The notes under the pieces: model-generated
The model's database searches: none
The model's input: the letters and a program-made list of their open reading frames with translations, nothing else
What the model was told of the DNA's origin: nothing
Assembly (NCBI GenBank): GCA_016704895.1
Contig: JADIZG010000072.1
Coordinates: forward strand, 124,001-188,000
From: Betaproteobacteria bacterium
GTDB lineage: Bacteria; Pseudomonadota; Gammaproteobacteria; Burkholderiales; Casimicrobiaceae
Length of the DNA stretch: 64,000 nt
Reading direction: 5' to 3'
Shown here: one piece after another, positions 40,515-49,924 of the stretch
Layout: every line of letters begins with the position of its first letter
How positions within the stretch are numbered: the stretch's first letter is position 1
Position numbers and translations under genes: made by a program

Positions 40515-41939
40515 ATGACGACCCTGAAATCCGGCGTTCTCGCGACCCCGCAGGCCGCGGCGCCGCTCGCGTTCGACCCCGACCTCGTGCGCAAGTACGA
40601 TCACGCGGGGCCGCGCTACACGTCGTACCCGACGGCCGACCGGTTCCACGAGGCGTTCGGCCCGGCCGACTACGTGCAGGCGCTGATCACGCGGCGCGAG
40701 ACGCGGCCGCACGATCCGCTGTCGCTTTACGTGCACGTCCCGTTCTGCAACACGCTCTGCTTCTACTGCGCGTGCAACAAGGTCATCACGAAGGACCACG
40801 GCCGCAGCGCGAAGTACATCCGCTACGTCGCGCGCGAGATCGACATCGTGTCGTCGATCCTCGAGTCCGACGCGCCGGTCGCGCAGCTGCACCTGGGCGG
40901 CGGCACGCCGACGTTCCTCGCGCGCGACGAGATGAGCTCGCTCATCGGCCACCTGCGCGGGGCGTTCCCGTTCGCGCCGGACGCCGAGGTGTCGATCGAG
41001 GTCGACCCGCGCAAGGTCGACGCGTCGACGATCGCGTTCCTGGGATCGCTCGGCTTCAACCGGATCTCGGTCGGCGTGCAGGACTTCGACCCCGCCGTGC
41101 AGCGGGCGGTGAATCGCATCCAGAGCGAGGCGGAGACGCGCGCCGTGATCGAGTCGGCGCGCGCGAACGGCTTCGTCTCGGTCAACACCGACCTGATCTA
41201 CGGCCTGCCGAAGCAGACGGTGGCGGGCTTCTCGAGGACGCTCGACCGCGTCATCGGGCTGTCGCCCGACCGCATCGCGCTCTACAGCTACGCGCACGTG
41301 CCGCACCTGTTCAAGCCGCAGCGCCGGATCCTGCTCGAGGAGCTGCCGCCGCCCGCGGACAAGCTCGCGATCCTGTCGCTCGCGATCGAGAAGCTCGGCG
41401 CGGCGGGCTACGTCTACATCGGGATGGACCACTTCGCCAAGCCGGGCGACGAGCTCGCCCGCGCGCAGGCGGAGCGCAAGCTGCACCGCAACTTCCAGGG
41501 CTACTCGACGAAGCCGGACTGCGACCTGCTCGCGTTCGGCATCTCGGCGATCGGCAAGGTCGGGCGCACCTACGTGCAGAACGTGCGCACGCTCGACGAG
41601 TACTACGACCGGCTCGACGCGCGCGCGCTGCCGGCGTTCCGCGGCTACCTGCTGACCGACGACGACCTGGTCCGGCGCGACGCGATCAGCCGGCTGATGT
41701 GCGACTTCGACCTGCCGATCCCCGAGTTCGAGGCGCGGCACGGCGTCGTGTTCCACCTTGCGTTCGCCGCGGAGCTCCTGGCGCTCGCGCCGCTGGCGGC
41801 GGACGGTCTCGTCGAGGTCACGCCCACGTTGATCCGCGTCACCGAGCGCGGGCGCCTGCTCGTGCGGACCGTCGCGATGGTGTTCGACCGGCACCTGCGC
41901 GAGGCGCGGGCGGCGGCGCGGTACTCGCGGGTGATCTGA
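40515..41939 (+). CDS. hemN: HemN, oxygen-independent coproporphyrinogen III dehydrogenase
   Basis: Radical-SAM enzyme making protoporphyrinogen IX without oxygen, in the cytoplasm. The 474-residue protein is standard HemN length. The cluster motif is CNTLCFYCACNKVITKDHGR (CxxxCxxCxC), preceded by LSLYVHVPF and followed by LHLGGGTPTFL, EVDPRKVD, LGFNRISVGVQDFDPAVQRA and YGLPKQT. The substrate region DHFAKPGDELARAQ and NFQGYSTKPDCDLLAFGISA is also present, which marks a true HemN rather than HemW. An FNR-like palindrome lies just upstream, suggesting induction at low oxygen. Confidence 0.95.
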   Translation: MTTLKSGVLATPQAAAPLAFDPDLVRKYDHAGPRYTSYPTADRFHEAFGPADYVQALITRRETRPHDPLSLYVHVPFCNTLCFYCACNKVITKDHGRSAKYIRYVAREIDIVSSILESDAPVAQLHLGGGTPTFLARDEMSSLIGHLRGAFPFAPDAEVSIEVDPRKVDASTIAFLGSLGFNRISVGVQDFDPAVQRAVNRIQSEAETRAVIESARANGFVSVNTDLIYGLPKQTVAGFSRTLDRVIGLSPDRIALYSYAHVPHLFKPQRRILLEELPPPADKLAILSLAIEKLGAAGYVYIGMDHFAKPGDELARAQAERKLHRNFQGYSTKPDCDLLAFGISAIGKVGRTYVQNVRTLDEYYDRLDARALPAFRGYLLTDDDLVRRDAISRLMCDFDLPIPEFEARHGVVFHLAFAAELLALAPLAADGLVEVTPTLIRVTERGRLLVRTVAMVFDRHLREARAAARYSRVI

Positions 41940-41950
41940 CCGTCGGATCC

Positions 41951-41967
41951 GCGGCGCCTGCCGCCGC
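41951..41967. terminator. Small hairpin between convergent hemN and boxA
   Basis: GCGGCG-CCTGC-CGCCGC forms a 6-base stem in the 34-base gap between the two stop codons. No T tract is present; this is a weak candidate for a two-way transcript end. Confidence 0.3.
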
Positions 41968-41973
41968 GCCCGG

Positions 41974-43200
41974 TCAGTACGTCTCGAGGTGGTAGCGCCC
42001 CTGCGCGCGCAGGGTCGGCAGCATCGCGTCCCAGTCGAGACCCTGCTCGCGGCACGCGTCGGCGAGCGCCTGCGCGACGCCCTCCTCCATTCCCTTGAGC
42101 CCGCAGATGTAGACGAAGGTGTTCGGGTCGGCGACCAGCTTCGCGACGTCGGCCGCGCGCTCCCGGATGCGATCCTGCACGTAGCACTTGGGCTCGCCGG
42201 GCACGCGCGAGAACGCGAAGTTGATGTCGATGAAGTCCTTCGGCAGCTTCATGAGCGGCCCGAAGTAGGGCAGCTCCTCGGGGGCGCGCGCGCCGAAGAA
42301 CAGCATCAGGCTGCCGCCTTCCTTGAGCGGGATGCGCCGCCGGCGACGCTCGGTCATCGCGCGCATCGGCGCCGAGCCGGTGCCGGTGCACACCATGAGC
42401 AGGTTCGCTCCCGGATGGTTGGGCATCAGGAAGCTCGTGCCGTAGGGGCCGATCACGTTCACCGTGTCGCCCTTCGCGAGGTCGCACAGGAAGTTCGACG
42501 CGACGCCCTTCACGGGCCGGCCCTCGTGGTCCTCGTCGACGCGCTTCACGGTGAGCGCGAGGTTGTTGTAGCGCGGGCGCTCGCCTTCGCGCGGGCTCGC
42601 GACCGAATAGAGGCGGGGATGGTGCGGCCGTCCCTGCGCGTCGGTGCCCGGCGGCAGGATGCCGATCGTCTGTCCCTCGAGCACGGGGAACGCCGCCTGC
42701 CCGAAGTCGAGCACGATGTGACGGATGTCGGAGGACGCGCCGTCGCCGGTCAGCCGGAAATTGCCGCTGACGGTCGCGACGGCGGGCTTCGCGGCCGGGT
42801 AGAGGTTGACGTAGGGATGCGCGGCCGACCACGGTGGCGGCGATGCGCCTCCCTGTCCGGCCGACGCCGCCGCGACGATGCGCTCGACCTCGGGCGGGAG
42901 CTCGCTCGCGCCTTCCGCGTCCGCGAGCTCGCGCTGCGGCGGCAGCGAATCCCACTTGAGCTGCTCCTCGATCGAGTACATCTCGACCTTCGCGACCTGG
43001 CGCCAGCTGTCGATCGCGCCGGTCGGGCACGGCGCGATGCACACGTTGCAGTTGTCGCACTTGCCCGGGTTGACGACGTAGTTGCGCTCGTCGTGCGTGA
43101 TCGCGTCGATCGGGCAGCTCTCCTCGCAGGTGTTGCACCGGATGCAGATCTCCGGGTCGATCAGGTGCTGGCGGACGACGTCGGTGGCGGCGGTAGTCAT
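41974..43200 (-). CDS. boxA: BoxA, reductase component of benzoyl-CoA 2,3-epoxidase
   Basis: Passes electrons from NADPH to BoxB for epoxidation of benzoyl-CoA. The 408-residue protein has an N-terminal two-[4Fe-4S] ferredoxin domain (CIRCNTCEESCPIDAI; CDNCNVCIAPCPTGAI), a linker, and a ferredoxin-NADP reductase domain: RLYSVASPREGERPRYNNLA as FAD motif, VASNFLCDLAKGDTV, CTGTGSAPMRAM and LFFGARAPEELPYFG for NADPH, with YICGLKGMEEGV near the C terminus. ATG 43200 is chosen because ferredoxin-domain homologues begin about ten residues before the first cysteine. It lies 87 bases after boxB, the last gene of the boxRCBA group. Confidence 0.96.
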   Translation of the reverse strand: MTTAATDVVRQHLIDPEICIRCNTCEESCPIDAITHDERNYVVNPGKCDNCNVCIAPCPTGAIDSWRQVAKVEMYSIEEQLKWDSLPPQRELADAEGASELPPEVERIVAAASAGQGGASPPPWSAAHPYVNLYPAAKPAVATVSGNFRLTGDGASSDIRHIVLDFGQAAFPVLEGQTIGILPPGTDAQGRPHHPRLYSVASPREGERPRYNNLALTVKRVDEDHEGRPVKGVASNFLCDLAKGDTVNVIGPYGTSFLMPNHPGANLLMVCTGTGSAPMRAMTERRRRRIPLKEGGSLMLFFGARAPEELPYFGPLMKLPKDFIDINFAFSRVPGEPKCYVQDRIRERAADVAKLVADPNTFVYICGLKGMEEGVAQALADACREQGLDWDAMLPTLRAQGRYHLETY

Positions 43201-43287
43201 CGGGAAATCGTGAGCGTGGAAATCGTGCGCGTCAACGGCGACCTCGGGGGACGCGCGCGCGGAGTGGTTTGGGTTTACCCCACCCAA

Positions 43288-44712
43288 TCAGCCGAAGCGG
43301 ACGTACTCGAAGTCGACCGACTGGTTGTTGATGCCGCGCGCGGGCGGCGCGATCCAGCCGGCGAACCTGCCGGGCTCGGTCACGCGGCCCATCAGCGACG
43401 AGACGAACGCGCGGTCCTCGGCCGACGGCAGCCACGCCCGCTCGTTCCTCGCCCAGGTGGCGTCGTCGACGACGTTGCCGGTCGGGTCGACGTGCACGGC
43501 GGCGAGCGGGCCGATCTTGCGGTGGAACGCCTTGTGCGGCACGGAGAGCCGAACCGGGATGCCGGCCTTCTCGATGATCCTGTTCCAGCGCTCGACGCCG
43601 GCGGTGGCGTCCCTGATGTAGTCGTCGCGCAGCTTCTCGTTCAGCGCATTGAGCGCCGGCACCTCGACCGACACGAGCCGGCCGTCGCGCACCTCGAGGA
43701 CCGGGTAGGTCGCGCCGACGAGCTTGTGGTCGTCGCCGATCTTCGTCTCGTCGAAGCGCCCCTTGAGGCCCGTCGTGTAGAACGTCGCGGCGTTGGACGA
43801 CACGTCGGCGCCGAACAGGTCCATCGTCACCGAGAAGTGGAAGTTCAGGTAGCGCTGGATCGTCGGCAGGTCGATGACGCCCGCGGCGCGGATCTTCGCC
43901 GGGTCGTCGGTCTTGAGCTGGTTCATCACCTCGCAGGTGCGCTGGATCACCCGCCCCACGCCGGACTCGCCCACGAACATGTGGTGCGCCTCCTCCGTCA
44001 GCATGAACCGGCAGGTGCGCGCCAGCGGGTCGAAGCCCGATTCCGCGAGCGAAGCGAGCTGGTACTTGCCGTCGCGGTCGGTGAAGTAGGTGAACATGAA
44101 GAAGGACAGCCAGTCGGGCGTCTTCTCGTTGAACGCGCCGAGGATGCGGGGATTGTCGGCGTCGCCCGAGCGCCGCTCGAGCAGCGCCTCGGCCTCCTCG
44201 CGCCCGTCGCGGCCGAAGTAGGCCTGCAGCAGGTAGACCATCGCCCACAGGTGGCGCCCCTCCTCGACGTTCACCTGGAACAGGTTGCGCAGGTCGTAGA
44301 GCGACGGGGCCGTGAGCCCGAGGTGGCGCTGCTGCTCGACCGACGCGGGCTCGGTGTCTCCCTGCGTGACGATGAGCCGCCGCAGGTTCGAGCGGTATTC
44401 GCCGGGCACTTCCTGCCACGCGGCCTCGCCCTGGTGCGCGCCGAAGTTCACTTTGCGCTCCGGCTCCGCCGGGGCGAGGAAGATGCCCCATCGGTAGTCG
44501 GGCATCTTCACGTAGTCGAAGTGCGCCCAGCCCTTCGGGTCGACGCTGACCGCGGTGCGCAGGTAGACGTCGAAGCCCTTCGAGCCCTCGGGGCCCATGT
44601 CGGCCCACCAGGACTGGAACTCGGGCTGCCACTGCTCGAGCGCGCGCTGCAGCGTGCGGTTCTCGGCGAGGCCGACGTTGTTGGGGATCTTCTCGCTGTA
44701 GTCGATGGTCAT
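43288..44712 (-). CDS. boxB: BoxB, oxygenase component of benzoyl-CoA 2,3-epoxidase
   Basis: Di-iron enzyme that inserts one oxygen atom into CoA-bound benzoate to give 2,3-epoxybenzoyl-CoA. The 474-residue protein is typical length. Iron-ligand candidates by position are E121 (in QGDTEPASVE), E151 and H154 (in VEEGRHLW), D212 (in YFTDRDGK) and E241 with the following histidine pair (in FMLTEEAHHMF), one residue offset from the ligand set I recall for the Azoarcus enzyme. The C terminus GWIAPPARGINNQSVDFEYV is also a family block. Lies 29 bases after boxC. Confidence 0.97.
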   Translation of the reverse strand: MTIDYSEKIPNNVGLAENRTLQRALEQWQPEFQSWWADMGPEGSKGFDVYLRTAVSVDPKGWAHFDYVKMPDYRWGIFLAPAEPERKVNFGAHQGEAAWQEVPGEYRSNLRRLIVTQGDTEPASVEQQRHLGLTAPSLYDLRNLFQVNVEEGRHLWAMVYLLQAYFGRDGREEAEALLERRSGDADNPRILGAFNEKTPDWLSFFMFTYFTDRDGKYQLASLAESGFDPLARTCRFMLTEEAHHMFVGESGVGRVIQRTCEVMNQLKTDDPAKIRAAGVIDLPTIQRYLNFHFSVTMDLFGADVSSNAATFYTTGLKGRFDETKIGDDHKLVGATYPVLEVRDGRLVSVEVPALNALNEKLRDDYIRDATAGVERWNRIIEKAGIPVRLSVPHKAFHRKIGPLAAVHVDPTGNVVDDATWARNERAWLPSAEDRAFVSSLMGRVTEPGRFAGWIAPPARGINNQSVDFEYVRFG

Positions 44713-44741
44713 CGTCGTCTTCCGGGGTCCTGGAGCGGGGG

Positions 44742-46427
<1,686 letters not shown>

Positions 46428-46463
46428 CGGGGGCCTCCGTAAGTGCGTGCGGGCGCGGCGCCG

Positions 46464-47345
46464 TCAGGCGCGCGCCAGTTCCTTGAGCTCGCGCAGCGAG
46501 TGCGCGGGGTCGGCGCCGGACGTGTCGACGACGGCATCGGCCTTGCGGTAGAGCGGCTCGCGAGCGGCGAGGATGCGCTTCAGGTCGTCCATCGCCTCGG
46601 CGCTTCCCTCCATCGGACGGAAGTCGCCCTGCGCGACCACGCGGCCCATGTGCTCCTCGGGCTCGGCCCTCACCCAGACGGTGAAGCAGCGGTCGAGCAG
46701 CAGGTGGTAGGTCTCGGGCTCCGACACGATGCCGCCGCCGACCGCGATCACGACGCGGTCGTTCGCGTCGAGCACGCGTTCGAGGCATCGGCGCTCGATG
46801 CGTCGATACCCCGCCTGCCCGTAGAGCATGAAGAGTTCGGACAGGCTCACCGCCGCCTCGCGCTCGATCTCGCGGTCGAGCTCGACGAACGGCCAGCGGA
46901 GCTCGCGCGCCAGCGCCGCGCCGAGCGTCGTCTTGCCGGCGCCGCGCAGGCCGACGAGCGCGATGCGCGTGCGCCGGGAGGCATCGTCGCGGCCGAATTC
47001 GCGCATCAGGCGGACGAGCGCGTCCTCGAGGCGATGGGGCGGGAGCTCCTCGAGGAACCGGCGGATCAGCCGGTGCTCGGGCGTTCCGTCGCCGACGAGG
47101 TCGGGGAGCGTCGTTCCCAGCGCGGCGGCGACCCGCCGCAGCAGCACGATCGACACGTTTCCTTCGCCGGCCTCGAGCTGGGCGAGGTAGCGCTCGGACA
47201 CACGCGCCTCGATCGACAGCGCCTTGCGCGACAGCCCGCGCCGCTCGCGTCCCTCGCGCACGCGCTTGCCGAGCGCGGACAGGAACGCTGCACTGTCGTC
47301 GCTCGCGTCGCGCGGTTCGACGGCCGGGATCGAGGCGGTCATCAT
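46464..47345 (-). CDS. boxR: BoxR, benzoyl-CoA-responsive repressor (HTH + shikimate-kinase-like)
   Basis: Regulator of box genes, in studied Azoarcus strains a repressor released by benzoyl-CoA. The N-terminal XRE-type HTH reads LGKRVREGRERRGLSRKALS, EARVSERYLAQLEAGEGNVS, IVLLRRVAAALG. The C-terminal half is a shikimate-kinase-like domain with P-loop IALVGLRGAGKTTLGAALA, FVELDREIEREAAVSLSELF and VIAVGGGIVSEPETYHLLLD. This two-domain plan is the BoxR/BzdR signature. 293 residues from ATG 47345 (47342 also possible). Its promoter overlaps two palindromes at 47428-47452, which suggests autoregulation. Confidence 0.95.
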   Translation of the reverse strand: MMTASIPAVEPRDASDDSAAFLSALGKRVREGRERRGLSRKALSIEARVSERYLAQLEAGEGNVSIVLLRRVAAALGTTLPDLVGDGTPEHRLIRRFLEELPPHRLEDALVRLMREFGRDDASRRTRIALVGLRGAGKTTLGAALARELRWPFVELDREIEREAAVSLSELFMLYGQAGYRRIERRCLERVLDANDRVVIAVGGGIVSEPETYHLLLDRCFTVWVRAEPEEHMGRVVAQGDFRPMEGSAEAMDDLKRILAAREPLYRKADAVVDTSGADPAHSLRELKELARA

Positions 47346-47412
47346 CGGGCGTGTCCGGGAGTCGTCAGGTTCCCGTGATCGCGCCGAAGACGCTGGACCG
47401 GGAGGATGTCGA

Positions 47413-47440
47413 ACTATACCGCATGACGCAATGATTGCAA
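47413..47440 (-). promoter_or_regulatory. Probable boxR(CBA) promoter
   Basis: On the minus strand, TTGCAA (plus 47435-47440) and TATAGT (plus 47413-47418) are 16 bases apart, with a start expected about 60 bases before the boxR ATG. The -35 falls between the two operator palindromes. Confidence 0.5.
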
Positions 47441-47464
47441 GCAATTTATTGCATATTTTATTGC
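47428..47464. promoter_or_regulatory. Candidate BoxR operator: two palindromes plus a half site
   Basis: GCAAT-G-ATTGC (47428-47438) and GCAAT-TT-ATTGC (47441-47452), start to start 13 bases, followed by a lone ATTGC (47460-47464). Both contain TGCA at their right arm, and TGCA repeats are the recognition core I recall for the related BzdR. Placement over the boxR -35 fits repression. Confidence 0.55.
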
Positions 47465-47711
47465 TCGACTTCAGGCTGGCCTCGCGAGATCGATGGATAT
47501 ATCATCGAGTTATCAATACAAAACAATTAGTTGACTTGATTCGTCGACCATGTGAAATAATGCTTGACAGGTCGAAAGTCCCTACATAAAGTGCAGCAAC
47601 GCTCGCGAAAGCCGCGCGGCGCCGTTGTTCGGGCGCCGCAAGACGGCTGGCGAGTCGCGCCTTGGCGGTTTCGAACGCCGCGAGGCCTGGCACCCGCCCG
47701 GAGGAATGACG

Positions 47712-47759
47712 ATGTCCGATGTTCGTCACCACGCATCCGACGCGGTCGCGCCGCGATGA
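47712..47759 (+). CDS. Possible 15-codon leader ORF coupled to the DUF4863 gene
   Basis: ATG 47712 opens a 15-residue frame (MSDVRHHASDAVAPR) whose TGA (47757-47759) overlaps the next gene's ATG as ATGA. GGAGG at 47700-47704 is the best ribosome site in this control region, seven bases before ATG 47712, while the DUF4863 start itself has none. So ribosomes may load at the leader and re-start downstream. Whether the peptide has a role is unknown. Confidence 0.4.
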   Translation: MSDVRHHASDAVAPR

Positions 47760-48226
47760 GTGTCGAGGACTTCACCGCGATCATCGCTCGCGTCACCGGG
47801 CACGTGTCGGGCCGACCGCTCGACGGCGCGCTCGCGCGCGACCTGAACGACTCGCTGCCCGGCGACGGCGCGGACGTCGCCGCGATCGCCCGGGCATGCC
47901 GCGAGGCGATCCGGGACGGCTGGATGTGCAACCGCGAGGCCGGGGGCATCCGCTACGGGCGCGTCGTGAAGCCCGGTCCGGCGACGCACGGCTACTCGGT
48001 CGACGTGGTCGAGATGGACGACGTCGTCGGCCCCCACCACCGTCACCCCAACGGCGAGATCGATCTCGTGATGCCGGTCGACGCGACCGCGACGTTCGAC
48101 GGCCAGGGAGCGGGCTGGGTCGTCTACGGGCCCGGGTCCGCCCACAGCCCGACGGTGACGGGCGGCCGCGCGCTCGTCCTCTACCTGCTGCCCCAGGGCG
48201 CGATCGAGTTCACGCCGCCGGCGTGA
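47756..48226 (+). CDS. DUF4863 family protein (cupin-like; 4-hydroxylaminobenzoate lyase relatives)
   Basis: A 156-residue protein: MSVEDFTAIIARVTGHVSGR, a helical N-terminal part, then DGWMCNREAGGIRYGRVVKP, GYSVDVVEMDDVVGPHHRHP and NGEIDLVMPV, a cupin-like barrel with a His pair (HHRH) that could bind metal, and VYGPGSAHSPTVTGGRALVL, with another His. Relatives are called DUF4863 and include 4-hydroxylaminobenzoate lyase (PnbB). It opens the plus-strand aromatic operon and is followed by the CoA ligase after 40 bases. Its role with benzoate is not known; removing a substituted side product is one possibility. Confidence 0.75.
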   Translation: MSVEDFTAIIARVTGHVSGRPLDGALARDLNDSLPGDGADVAAIARACREAIRDGWMCNREAGGIRYGRVVKPGPATHGYSVDVVEMDDVVGPHHRHPNGEIDLVMPVDATATFDGQGAGWVVYGPGSAHSPTVTGGRALVLYLLPQGAIEFTPPA

Positions 48227-48266
48227 CCGGGCCGCCCTGCACCGTTCACCGAACCGGAGACCTGCG

Positions 48267-49868
48267 ATGCCCGGACTCTCGCGCGCCGATTTCGGCACCT
48301 CGCCGCCGCGCATCGACATCCCGCGCGACTACAACGCCGCGCACGACCTGATCGAGCGAAACCTCGCCGCCGGGCGCGCGGGCAAGGTCGCGTACATCGA
48401 CGACCGCGGGCGCACGACCTTCGGCGAGCTCGCCGCCCGCGTCAACCGGTTCGCGAACGCGCTCGTCGAGCTGGGCATGCGTCCCGAGGAGCGCGTGCTC
48501 GTGTGCCTGCTGGACTCGGTCGACTTCCCGACCGCGTTCCTCGGCAGCATCAAGGCCGGCATCGTGCCGATCGCGGCGAACACGCTGCTCACGCCGACCG
48601 ACTACGCGTACATGCTGGACGACAGCCGCGCGCGGACGCTCGTCGTCTCCGGCGCGCTGCTGCCGTCGTTCCTGCCGATCCTCGCCGGCATGAAGCACCT
48701 GAAGCACGTGATCGTGTCGGGCGACGGGCAGGCGGCGCGGCCCCCGCACTCGCTCGACTTCGACGCGCTGCTCAAGAACGCGGACGACGGCTTCGAGGCC
48801 GCGCCGACGACCCGCGACGACGTGTGCTTCTGGCTCTACTCGTCGGGATCCACCGGCGCGCCGAAGGGCACGATGCACATCCACTCGAGCCTCGTCACGA
48901 CCGCCTACCTGCACGGGGGACCGGTCGTCGGCGTGCGCGAGGACGACGTGCTGTTCTCGGCGGCGAAGCTCTTCTTCGCCTACGGGCTCGGCAACGCGCT
49001 CACCTACACGCTCGCCTTCGGCACCACGACGATCCTGATGGCCGAGCGGCCCACGCCCGAGGCGGTGTTCAAGCGCCTGAAGGAGCACCAGCCGACGATC
49101 TTCTACGGCGTGCCGACGCTCTTCGCGATGATGATGGCGAGCGCCGCGCTCCCGAAGCGCGAGGAGGTCGCGATCCGGCTCTGCACGTCGGCCGGCGAGG
49201 CGCTGCCCGAGCACGTGGGGAAGCGCTTTTCCGCGCACTTCGGCGTCGACATCCTCGACGGGCTGGGATCGACCGAGATGCTGCACGTCTACCTGTCCAA
49301 TCGGCCCGGCGACGTGCGCTACGGCTCGAGCGGCCGGCCGGTGCCGGGCTACCGGCTGCGCGTCGTCGACGACGAGGGCGCGCCGGTCGCGGACGGCGAG
49401 GTGGGCGAGCTCCAGGTCAACGGACCGACCTCGGCGCAGGGCTACTGGAACAACCGCGAGAAGTCGCACGCGACGTTCCAGGGGCCGTGGACGCGCAGCG
49501 GCGACAAGTACCGGGTCGACACCGACGGCCGGTACGTCTATTCCGGCCGCACCGACGACATGCTGAAGGTCGGCGGCATCTACGTGTCGCCGATCGAGGT
49601 CGAGTCGGCCCTGGTGACCCACGAGGCGGTCCTCGAGGCGGCGGTCGTCGGCCGGGAGGACGCCGACAAGCTCGTCAAGCCGATGGCCTACGTGGTGCTG
49701 AAGTCCGGCCGGACCCCCAGCGAAACGCTGGCCGGCGAGCTCCGCGAGCATGTTAAATTGCACTTGGCGCCGTACAAGTTCCCGCGCTGGGTCGAGTTCC
49801 TGGACGAGTTGCCCAAGACCGCGACCGGCAAGATCCAGCGCTTCAAGCTGCGGGCGCGGCTCCCGTGA
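48267..49868 (+). CDS. bclA: Benzoate-CoA ligase
   Basis: Activates benzoate (or a close aromatic acid) to its CoA thioester with ATP, forming the substrate of BoxAB. The 533-residue ANL enzyme has VCFWLYSSGSTGAPKGTMHI (P-loop A3), FAYGLGNALTYTLAFGTTTI, the aromatic-pocket region PTIFYGVPTLFAMMM, CTSAGEALPEHVGKRF, DGLGSTEMLHVYLSN, GRTDDMLKVGGIYVSPIEVE and the catalytic lysine in PKTATGKIQRFKLR. These match the benzoate-CoA ligase family rather than general acyl-CoA synthetases; position between box genes and the transporter agrees. Exact substrate range is inferred. Confidence 0.92.
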   Translation: MPGLSRADFGTSPPRIDIPRDYNAAHDLIERNLAAGRAGKVAYIDDRGRTTFGELAARVNRFANALVELGMRPEERVLVCLLDSVDFPTAFLGSIKAGIVPIAANTLLTPTDYAYMLDDSRARTLVVSGALLPSFLPILAGMKHLKHVIVSGDGQAARPPHSLDFDALLKNADDGFEAAPTTRDDVCFWLYSSGSTGAPKGTMHIHSSLVTTAYLHGGPVVGVREDDVLFSAAKLFFAYGLGNALTYTLAFGTTTILMAERPTPEAVFKRLKEHQPTIFYGVPTLFAMMMASAALPKREEVAIRLCTSAGEALPEHVGKRFSAHFGVDILDGLGSTEMLHVYLSNRPGDVRYGSSGRPVPGYRLRVVDDEGAPVADGEVGELQVNGPTSAQGYWNNREKSHATFQGPWTRSGDKYRVDTDGRYVYSGRTDDMLKVGGIYVSPIEVESALVTHEAVLEAAVVGREDADKLVKPMAYVVLKSGRTPSETLAGELREHVKLHLAPYKFPRWVEFLDELPKTATGKIQRFKLRARLP

Positions 49869-49924
49869 GGGGAGCCGCCCGGAACGGCAGAAACGACGAA
49901 AACGACGCAAACGAGGAGGAGTCC

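Larger units (their letters stand above)
47346..47711. promoter_or_regulatory. boxR-DUF4863 divergent control region, AT-rich
   Basis: A stretch clearly lower in GC than its surroundings between 47410 and 47600. It contains the operator palindromes (47428-47464), a probable boxR promoter (minus), and plus-strand -35-like hexamers TTGACT (47531-47536) and TTGACA (47564-47569). TACATA (47583) and CATAAA (47585) follow the second at only 13-15 bases, so the plus promoter is not certain. No protein gene is convincing in this stretch. Confidence 0.6.
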
